From the NCBI GenBank assembly GCA_030618205.1, contig JAUXDR010000001.1:1-20396 (forward strand): a DNA stretch of 20,396 bases, in the 5' to 3' direction. Positions 15,701-20,396 of this stretch are shown here, in pieces (position 1 is the first letter of the stretch; each line of letters starts with the position of its first letter). The notes below the pieces were generated by a model. It was not told where the DNA came from. It saw only the letters and a list, made by a program, of their open reading frames with translations, and ran no database searches. The translations under genes and the position numbers were made by a program. Origin of the DNA: Deltaproteobacteria bacterium. Lineage in GTDB: Bacteria > Desulfobacterota > Dissulfuribacteria > Dissulfuribacterales > UBA3076.

Positions 15701-16915
15701 ACAAAGAAAATTAATGAAGCAAATATTTTGCTGCAGCATGAGATCGATGAGCGTCATCGTGTTGAGGAGGAGCTGCTCAAATCCAAGAAACTGGAATCCA
15801 TAGGGGTTTTGGCTGGAGGAATTGCTCATGATTTTAATAATCTTCTTGCTGTTATAGTTGGCAGGATTAGTATGGCCCAATTGCATCTGATACCGGGCAG
15901 CAAGGCTGCTGAAGAGCTTGAAAAAGCAGAGCTTGCTACAGAAAGAGCCGCTGAACTGAGCAATAAATTCATTACCTTTTCTTCAGGTGGAAAACCTGTC
16001 AAGGAATTAGATGATATTGGTGAAGTTGTCCGTAACACCGTTGAGTTGAGTTTGAGTGGCTCAAAGGTGAAGGCAAAGTTTTTACTGTCGCCTGATCTAT
16101 GGCCTGTTAGCATTGATCGAAATCAGATGAGCCAAGCATTTAACAACATTATTGAAAATGCCAAGAATGCGATGGATAAAGGTGGAGTATTGCAGGTCAT
16201 GGGGGAGAATTTTGTTTTTGATCAGGAACAAAATGGATCAAAGCTTCCTTTGTCAACCGGCGATTATGTCATGATTTGTTTTCAGGACGAGGGTGGTGGA
16301 ATTCCAAAGGAATATCTGTCTCGGATATTTGACCCCTATTTTACCATGGATGCCATGGGAAAAGAAAAAGGAAAAGGACTTGGCTTATCAATCACATACT
16401 CAATCATCAATAAGCATAACGGCTATATTTTTGTCGATTCCAGGGAGGGAAAGGGAGCTAGTGTGTACGTTTATCTCCCTGCTTTACCTGAACAAAGCCT
16501 TTCAGACCCGCCTTTTCGATTGGATGACTCCGGAAAAGGAAAAAAGATACTGGTGATGGATGATGAGGAAATGATCAGGGCCACGTCTCAAAACATATTG
16601 GAAATCATGGGACACGAGGTTTTCGTTGCTCCTGAAGGAGAAAGCGCATTTACCCTTTACGAACAGGCGTATAATGAAGGACGACCGTTTGATCTTCTCA
16701 TAATCGATCTCACCATACCCGGCGGTCTTGGGGGAAAGGAGCTGATAACCAAATTGATACAATTTGACCCGAATGTCCGGGCAATTGTTTCCAGCGGCTA
16801 TGCCGAAGATCCTGTCATGTCCAATTACCAGGATTACGGTTTTGTCCAAGCCTTACCGAAACCCTACACATTAGAGCGGATGCAAGCGGTTCTTGATGAG
16901 GTGTTTGTTCGGTAA
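12731..16915 (+). CDS. Reg_prop/Y_Y_Y hybrid sensor histidine kinase with receiver domain
   Basis: This is a 1394-residue membrane sensor. The ATG at 12731 overlaps the DUF917 stop and begins a good signal peptide (cleavage near LPAYG-EDVW). About 13 two-component-regulator propeller repeats follow (examples DKNGLIWIGTKEGL, DSDGNFWVATDDGI, DRSGLLWIGSDAGL), making a periplasmic beta-propeller pair to about residue 685. Next come a Y_Y_Y domain (about 690-800), one TM helix (about 805-830), a PAS domain (about 854-973), a coiled coil, and HisKA with phospho-acceptor His about 1033 (GGIAHDFNN). HATPase_c has its N box NNIIENAKNAM (about 1137) and GKGLGLSI (about 1214). A receiver domain (about 1270-1394) has acidic pocket MDDEE, phospho-Asp about 1326 (LIIDLTIPGG) and Lys in PKPY. 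No DNA-binding output domain is present, so phosphotransfer to another protein is expected. The ligand is unknown; in related sensors these domains detect saccharides or metabolites. Confidence 0.92.
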   Translation: MLNSCRILLSTLFFFPLYCLLVTSGLPAYGEDVWFNDVFDTGVYNMSIIQDRQGFLWLTTSNGLIRYDGYEKKIIKKGPDGLTSNLVPCVYEDSEGLLWIVTLSGLDLYDRRNGSFRHFQHDPANSTSIGSNNFNWAPKLVAEDKNGLIWIGTKEGLYSFNKQTEKFTAYHLGPKNDPHGLNADNVWTVVADRGGSIWVGTSAGLDVYDPGDNQFSHFLHDPEDDGGPQAPGKGIVYAVAQGRDGDVWVGTSEGGLSRYSRSNKTFTHYRHDPNDPDSLACDEIFSITEDSRGNLWLGRSFSRAFGLEKYNMDSGKFTLYKHDSDVPGSLYSNIILTCFEDRSGILWVPENTGKVQKMDPYCNRFKLHTVKKNDSSTTGLRALTSVYEDSRGDIWTGGQQGLSRFDRKSQTWTYFAPDPDNPQALWNQYAFSMIEDSDGNFWVATDDGILNLFDRDRGIVLKRYQNPIIPKTARMIVEDRFDPDIFWFGIENYGLFKFNKKSGEFTRYESRSDASEGLLDGFIVSLRQDDDGRMWIQSHSGLYHFNPRTEKFIRYSHNDNDPASISSNVINDLYIDIQGVFWVSTDSGLNRFDPQNGRFLRYGKKHGFPTMSTRTILEDRSGLLWIGSDAGLIVFDPAEEKVTRVYTKEDGLQCNSFSLYATSALQTRGGRMWFAGPNGVNSFYPEKIRTNPFKPSVYLNTLTQGGEEIISNPSASKGTDVDLDWRHNFFEFTYAALNYSQPGNNLYKYILEGWDKDWFYAGKQRSGRYSGLSGGDYTLKILAANNDGLWSDSPFFIRIHVATPFWQTWWFYLLCISSMLFILFLLFFIRTRNLQQFNRKLEAAYKLVKLAEEKYRSIFENATEGIFQSTPEGKLLTVNTEMARILGYESSEELIGAIDNISQQVYVDAADREKLIRALKENSVISNFETRFRRKDNLIIWVNISVRKNDSEKEGRVSFDGIVKDITRRREIEIELENHRQNLENMVAERTKKINEANILLQHEIDERHRVEEELLKSKKLESIGVLAGGIAHDFNNLLAVIVGRISMAQLHLIPGSKAAEELEKAELATERAAELSNKFITFSSGGKPVKELDDIGEVVRNTVELSLSGSKVKAKFLLSPDLWPVSIDRNQMSQAFNNIIENAKNAMDKGGVLQVMGENFVFDQEQNGSKLPLSTGDYVMICFQDEGGGIPKEYLSRIFDPYFTMDAMGKEKGKGLGLSITYSIINKHNGYIFVDSREGKGASVYVYLPALPEQSLSDPPFRLDDSGKGKKILVMDDEEMIRATSQNILEIMGHEVFVAPEGESAFTLYEQAYNEGRPFDLLIIDLTIPGGLGGKELITKLIQFDPNVRAIVSSGYAEDPVMSNYQDYGFVQALPKPYTLERMQAVLDEVFVR

Positions 16916-17072
16916 AAGTGGAAAGAGGAAAGGAGTCCAAGAGGAAAGGGGCCAGCCCTCGAAAATAGAATTTAGCTTATTTACCTGACTCCTTATCTTC
17001 CTGTTCTCCTTCATCAACCTCTCTATCTTTATGCCTGCCTTGCTCACCGCCTGCGCCTTCATCTTGCAAAGG

Positions 17073-17148
17073 AAATGGGGGACGTAATTGACTAGCTTGA
17101 CTTACTCTTTCGTTCTCCTTGTAATTGACTGCCGTAGGGGACGTTGCC
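17073..17148. repeat. Two GGGGACG motifs and a short direct repeat upstream of the RAYT fragment
   Basis: AAATGGGGGACG (17073-17084) and GTAGGGGACG (17134-17143) occur 59 bp apart, and GTAATTGACT is repeated at 17084-17093 and 17121-17130. Each motif is followed by only a short potential stem. Their position before the transposase fragment at 17179 parallels the motifs at 2957 and 10828. The 16916-17072 stretch before them shows purine-rich direct repeats (AAGAGGAAAGG) and no gene. Confidence 0.35.
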
Positions 17149-17178
17149 AATTTATACAACTTAAGGTATGTATGCTGT

Positions 17179-17370
17179 ATGGTAAGACAAGCCCGATTGG
17201 ATGCACCTGGTGTTTTGCACCATGTTATGGCATGTGAAATTGAGCGACGGCCAATTTTTATTGATGACCGTGACAGGGATGAGTTTGTTCGCCGTCTATC
17301 AGATCTCGCTCAGGAAGGGAAACTGATCGTTTACGCATGGTCTTTGATACCCAACCACTTTTTATGTTGA
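17179..17370 (+). pseudogene. RAYT transposase N-terminal fragment, cut inside the HUH motif
   Basis: From the ATG at 17179 the frame reads MVRQARLDAPGVLHHVMACE, then RDRDEFVRRLSDLAQEGK and YAWSLIPNHFLC-stop, a typical first third of a Y1 REP-associated transposase (full length about 200-330 aa). The conserved NHxHLL metal-binding HUH motif should follow; here it reads NHF then LC and a stop. The sequence that breaks it is half of a perfect palindrome shared with a second fragment on the other strand. The fragment lacks the second His and the catalytic Tyr and cannot be active. Confidence 0.75.
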
Positions 17371-17392
17371 GCTCAACATAATACATGGTTGG
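17351..17392. repeat. Perfect 20-bp palindrome at the tail-to-tail junction of two transposase fragments
   Basis: TTATGTTGAGCTCAACATAA (17362-17381) is a perfect palindrome centred on a SacI-like GAGCTC. Adding the flanks, 17351-17371 and 17372-17392 are complementary at 18 of 21 positions. Each strand reads N-H-(F/V)-L-C-stop into the palindrome, so both transposase frames end in the same symmetric sequence, with the two stop codons only 2 nt apart. Confidence 0.8.
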
Positions 17393-17564
17393 ACATCAGC
17401 ACCCATGCATAACACCTGCAGCCAGTCAAAGAAAGATTCTTTTCAAGTCGACCAAGAAAGTCATTCCGGTCGCAGTCGTCAAGAAAAATATCTTGGTAAT
17501 TCAAACCCCTGGTGATGACATGATTAATCGCACCAGGCATATTGAGTCGTCTGTGTCGAGGCAT
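17373..17564 (-). pseudogene. Second RAYT transposase N-terminal fragment, convergent with the first
   Basis: On the minus strand from the ATG at 17564 the frame reads MPRHRRLNMPGAINHVITRG, then IFLDDCDRNDFLGRLEK and CYAWVLMSNHVLC-stop. This is a different subfamily from the plus-strand fragment; I judge them clearly related but far from identical. It too stops inside the HUH motif, at the same codon as its partner. The C-terminal two thirds are missing. In-frame codons upstream of 17564 (to 17588) are not family-like, so 17564 is the preferred start. Confidence 0.75.
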
Positions 17565-17599
17565 GCCACCATGAAAGCAATTCGCCAAATCAACATCAA

Positions 17600-17827
17600 T
17601 TAAATTATTAAACTAACTCTGTTCCCTAAATTCCCAGCAGCCCCACGGTCACCGACCGTTTCACAATAGACAAGTTTAACCGGCCGCCTATCCCGTGTGT
17701 ACTCAGCTCCGCGCCATGCATCGTGCAGGGATACGCGGGACTCCACATCCTTTGTAATGCCAGTGTAAAGACTGCCATCGCCAATCGGACTATAATAGAC
17801 ATACCACTCTACCATTCGAATACCCAT
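17600..17827 (-). pseudogene. GIY-YIG nuclease domain protein, C-terminally truncated
   Basis: The frame from ATG 17827 (or 17815) reads MVEWYVYYSPIGDGSLYTGI, then HDAWRGAEYTRDRRPVKLVY and CETVGDRGAAGN. This is the single-domain GIY-YIG (UPF0213/YhbQ-like) pattern: VYY…GIT, a conserved Arg (ESRV), and GAEYTRDRRPVKLVY. These proteins normally end with an A-x-x-R-E-x-x-I-K-x-L helix after about 80-100 residues. Here the frame drifts into GNLGNRVSLII and stops, just before the RAYT fragment, so the tail seems lost, possibly through a frameshift. The frame is open on the N-terminal side to 18115, but that 95-residue extension (WYHVLLNLFW…ALVVGGLRATFCRLCE) is not recognised and may be non-coding. 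Confidence 0.6.
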
Positions 17828-18098
17828 TCCAGCTTTGTTTTGTGGCCGCGAGGTATTGCGGGAGTCCTGATTCACTCGCTCCCATAAATCCCCAGCAGTT
17901 TCACAAAGCCTACAAAAGGTAGCACGAAGACCACCAACCACCAGCGCGACGCCCTGCTTGCCGCCTGTATCAGTCCAGAACAGATTTAAGAGGACATGAT
18001 ACCAGTTGGCCATTTTGGAAGCTTCGTGGTCACTGGACCTGATCAGGGCAAGGGCACTGTTTTCACTTTGACGTTTCTTTGATAGATGCAGAATTTTG

Positions 18099-18127
18099 TT
18101 GATGAAGTATAACAATATTGCTATATT
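18099..18127 (+). promoter_or_regulatory. Promoter/operator of the second toxin-antitoxin operon
   Basis: TTGATG (18099-18104), a 17-bp spacer and TATATT (18122-18127) form a good promoter. TATAACAATATTGCTATA (18108-18125) is an 18-bp palindrome with one mismatched pair; it fills the spacer and overlaps the -10. Transcription should start about at 18134, which is the A of the toxin ATG, so the mRNA would be leaderless. No Shine-Dalgarno is present. Confidence 0.55.
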
Positions 18128-18133
18128 AACAAA

Positions 18134-18463
18134 ATGGACAACCTATGGTCGGTTGAATTTCTGAACAATACTGTTGAAAACGAATTTGATGGATTGCCTA
18201 AAAATTCACAAGCAAAACTTGTTAGAATCGCAGATCTGATTGAAGAGTTTGGTCTTCCCAATGTTGGAATGCCTTATCTCAGGCACTTGCAAAACAAGAT
18301 TTGGGAAATGCGGGCTAAGGGGAGAGATGGAATAGCACGAGCCCTTTATATCTCTGAAACAGGAAAACGCGTTATCATTCTTAGAATTTTTATCAAAAAG
18401 ACCCAGAAAACACCAAGAAAGGAAATCAAAATCGCTTTATCGAGAATCCAGGAGATAAAATAG
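18134..18463 (+). CDS. HigB/RelE-type toxin (Gp49-like)
   Basis: This is a 109-residue toxin of the phage Gp49-like/HigB group, a predicted mRNA interferase. The signature is GMPYLRHLQNKIWEMRAKGR (about residues 44-63), then ARALYISETGKRVIILRIFI (about 68-87) and KKTQKTPRKEIKIALSRIQE. The K-x-T-x-K-T-P motif is the characteristic end of this branch. The start has no ribosome site and almost coincides with the predicted transcription start. The gene ends with TAG directly before the antitoxin ATG. It belongs to a different subfamily from the toxin at 859. Confidence 0.85.
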   Translation: MDNLWSVEFLNNTVENEFDGLPKNSQAKLVRIADLIEEFGLPNVGMPYLRHLQNKIWEMRAKGRDGIARALYISETGKRVIILRIFIKKTQKTPRKEIKIALSRIQEIK

Positions 18464-18748
18464 ATGGGAAAGAAATTTAACGAGAAGAAAAGGGAACTCA
18501 TGAAAAATTCTGAGTTTAGAAAAGAATATAATAATCTTGAGCCGGAATTTACAATTGCGAGGGCTTTAATCGAGGCACGTGCGAGGTCAGGTTTGACACA
18601 GCAAGAAGTGGCCAAAAGAATGGGAACAACCCAATCTGCTGTTGCAAGATTAGAAAGGGGACACCCCTTGCCAAGTATTACATCCTTAAAAAAATACGCC
18701 TCTGCCACAAACAGCAAATTAAATATATCTCTTGTTCCTGCAAATTAA
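18464..18748 (+). CDS. XRE antitoxin of HigA type
   Basis: This 94-residue antitoxin starts on the base after the toxin stop. A clear Shine-Dalgarno (AGGAG, 18450-18454) lies upstream within the toxin gene, unlike the toxin itself. The N-terminal MKNSEFRKEYNNLEPEFTIA is the toxin-binding region typical of antitoxins for Gp49-like toxins. The XRE helix-turn-helix (SGLTQQEVAKRMGTTQSAVA then RLERG) occupies about residues 42-66, and LKKYASATNSKLNISLVP forms the C-terminal strand. It should repress the promoter at 18099-18127 together with the toxin. Confidence 0.88.
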   Translation: MGKKFNEKKRELMKNSEFRKEYNNLEPEFTIARALIEARARSGLTQQEVAKRMGTTQSAVARLERGHPLPSITSLKKYASATNSKLNISLVPAN

Positions 18749-18779
18749 AATAGTTACTCGTATCATTTGTGATCCCCTG

Positions 18780-19232
18780 ACTTCTATCACTGTATTCATA
18801 TCACCAAAAATATTTCAAAGAAAATGGCTCCAAAGATGTAATTTCATTGTGGAAAGACTTTACCGCAATCATCACCTCCGCCGTAGCTTACGCAGAAACC
18901 TTAGCCTCGATTTATAGAAAAGGACGAGAGTCAATGGATATTGATGCTCACATTTTCAGGACGGTTTTGGAATCATTTCAAAAAGACTGGAAAAGCTTTA
19001 TTCGCGTGGATGTCAACAAACGTTTGCATGAAATTATTAATAAATTGATAGCCGATCACCCACTTCGAGGGTTTGATGCCATACATCTGCCTCGGCGTTG
19101 CTTTTGCACGAGAAAATTGAAGACAATTTCATTTTCGCCTGCTACGACAAAAGACTTATAAAGGCCGCAATTGAGGAAGGTCTTGAAACACGTCCGCAGA
19201 ATGAGGGGAAAATTGGTGCAGAGAGTTTATAA
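18780..19232 (+). pseudogene. VapC/PIN toxin pseudogene
   Basis: A PIN-domain protein can be pieced together. KYFKENGSKDVISLWKDF then AIITSAVAYAETLASIYRKG holds the conserved Glu (codon at 18895). LRGFDAIHL holds an Asp (codon 19075). After a one-base loss around 19087-19089 the frame shifts to ASALLLHEKIEDNFIFACYD, then KRLIKAAIEEGLET, with the last acidic residue in CYDKR, ending at 19232. The first strand with its catalytic Asp is also disrupted upstream (a second frame break near 18810) and no start codon or antitoxin gene is seen. It was probably a VapBC module. A sequencing error could explain the single-base break but not the degraded N-terminus. Confidence 0.65.
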
Positions 19233-19394
19233 GAAATGAATATTGCGTGGGAGTTGAAGTCAGGCCTTTACTCCTGTATGCCGGAGGCCAAAAGGCAGGG
19301 GCAAAACAGCCATAAACGCTAACTTAAACAGCCAACTCAGTTCATTAGCTGATTACCAAATCTCGTAAACCAAAGTCCACATAGGAAATCTTTT

Positions 19395-20396
19395 TTATTT
19401 AATTCGTTTGCTCAAAGCAGTAGTCAATCGCTCCAACGACAATGACCTATCTTCTGGATCTAAATGAACATCGAGGATACAAAAGCTATCCGTATGCTTT
19501 TGAACTTCCTGCAATGCTTGTTCTAACTGATCCTCTGTCCTGATATCATACCCTTTGCCTGCTCCGAGAACCTCTGGAATCCGACTGTAGTTCCATAAGT
19601 GGATATCGTTGAATCTACCGTCTAGCATAGGACGTTCAGTCCCATAGCCTTGATTGTTAAGGACAACAATTATGGGGTTGAGATGAAACCTCGCAATTGA
19701 AGCCAGTTCCATCCCAGTCATTTGAAAAGCGCCATCGCCCACCAATACTAAAGGACGAAGCTCCGGCCTGGCTAATTGGGTTCCAAGACTTGCTGGCACG
19801 GCAAAACCTAGCGAAGCGTAATATGCCGGTGACAAAAATTCTGTTGCGCAATGAATTGTCATATCTAAGGCGGCAAACATAGCATCACCCGGATCGGCAA
19901 TAACAACTGTATTGTCGTCTAGAAACGAGTTCAAGCGCTGAAATAGATACCGCACAGTAATTTGTTTTTCTGAAACAGGGTTGGCGGGTTCAGGTGAAGG
20001 TGGATGCGGGATGTCGGCATCTTCTCGCTGGCGAATATTTGCCTCCATCAGGGCCCGAACAAAGTCCTCCATCTCCACGCCTTCATAGGTGTGGTACTGA
20101 ATGGAAACCTTCTCACTTGTCACGTAAATAGACTTCCCCTGGTCGAGATGAGCGGTAAAAATTCCGAGATTAATGTCACTCATAAAAACACCCAGAAGAA
20201 TCAGGCAATCGCTCGATTCAACGTATTCCCTGACTTCTTCGCGGCCCATAGCTCCCTCATATACTCCAAGATATTGTGGATGATTTTCCACAATTACCGA
20301 TTTGCTCAGGATCGTGGAAGCAACCGGAATTTTGCTTTTTTCCAGGAAGCGGAGAAGCATATCCTGCAGGCCGAATCGGTGCAGTTCCACGCCTGC
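19395..20396 (-). CDS. Thiamine-diphosphate 2-oxoacid decarboxylase (pyruvate/indolepyruvate decarboxylase family), partial
   Basis: The frame is open to the window edge, so about 200-220 N-terminal residues are outside; 333 codons remain. The central domain (GVELHRFGLQDMLLRFLEKS to about residue 120) is followed by the ThDP-pyrimidine-partner domain. That domain carries the cofactor motif GDGAFQMTGMELASIARFHL then NPIIVVLNNQGYGTERPM, in which GDG…NN binds the diphosphate through Mg2+. FNDIHLWNYSRIPEVLGAGKG and SFCILDVHLDPED are typical of pyruvate, indolepyruvate and branched-chain 2-oxoacid decarboxylases, which make an aldehyde and CO2. The substrate cannot be decided without the N-terminal domain, which carries the catalytic Glu. 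It is not part of the neighbouring TA operon; its stop lies 162 bp from the VapC relic. Confidence 0.82.
   Translation of the reverse strand, partial: AGVELHRFGLQDMLLRFLEKSKIPVASTILSKSVIVENHPQYLGVYEGAMGREEVREYVESSDCLILLGVFMSDINLGIFTAHLDQGKSIYVTSEKVSIQYHTYEGVEMEDFVRALMEANIRQREDADIPHPPSPEPANPVSEKQITVRYLFQRLNSFLDDNTVVIADPGDAMFAALDMTIHCATEFLSPAYYASLGFAVPASLGTQLARPELRPLVLVGDGAFQMTGMELASIARFHLNPIIVVLNNQGYGTERPMLDGRFNDIHLWNYSRIPEVLGAGKGYDIRTEDQLEQALQEVQKHTDSFCILDVHLDPEDRSLSLERLTTALSKRIK

Noticed and set aside
18655..18672. GGGGAC motif inside the XRE antitoxin gene
   Set aside because: It is explained by the conserved coding sequence RLERGHPLPS and lies in an intact gene, not next to a transposase relic.

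Overview
The window looks like a stretch of accessory chromosome from a moderate-GC Gram-negative bacterium. A deltaproteobacterial (Desulfobacterota-like) host is my best guess. It rests on the dispersed REP-associated (RAYT) transposase remnants of MPRQAR/MVRQAR type, the very large Reg_prop hybrid histidine kinase and the density of toxin-antitoxin modules. This is inference from gene content; nothing here is a phylogenetic marker.

Layout. (1) Positions 1-2400 are a toxin-antitoxin (TA) cluster: the end of a HigA antitoxin, the decayed left end of an IS21-family element, a toxin-first HigB/HigA pair, and an opposite-strand Phd/VapC pair. (2) Positions 2460-3000 hold a RAYT-type transposase remnant with several frameshifts and a GGGGAC-plus-hairpin motif. 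(3) Positions 3192-4727 carry two convergent genes for exported proteins: a 102-residue OB-like protein and a 368-residue protein of unknown function. (4) Positions 4728-5239 have no convincing gene but an unusual cluster of nested inverted repeats. (5) Positions 5240-10790 carry three same-strand genes: a 1372-residue membrane protein built from two diverged repeats; a 286-residue protein with possible papain-like His/Cys motifs; and a 137-residue protein that appears to be a free-standing copy of the C-terminal helical domain of the 286-residue protein. (6) Positions 10800-11230 hold a second RAYT relic (C-terminal part) with hairpins. (7) Positions 11238-16915 carry a DUF917-family gene overlapping by 7 nt a 1394-residue hybrid sensor kinase (Reg_prop repeats, Y_Y_Y, TM, PAS, HisKA, HATPase, receiver). 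(8) Positions 17000-17830 are a wreckage zone: two RAYT N-terminal fragments tail to tail around a perfect 20-bp palindrome, then a GIY-YIG nuclease lacking its C-terminus. (9) Positions 18100-19232 form a second TA cluster: an intact HigB/HigA-like pair and a frameshifted VapC. (10) The window ends inside an opposite-strand thiamine-diphosphate 2-oxoacid decarboxylase gene.

How it fits together. TA modules and transposase relics sit on both sides of a central block of exported, membrane and signalling genes, so the central block looks like cargo between hot spots of insertion and decay. The least explained parts are the 5240-10790 gene set, the DUF917/sensor-kinase pair, the palindromic fusion at 17351-17392 and the structured DNA at 4918-5111. 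No tRNA, rRNA or CRISPR array was recognised.
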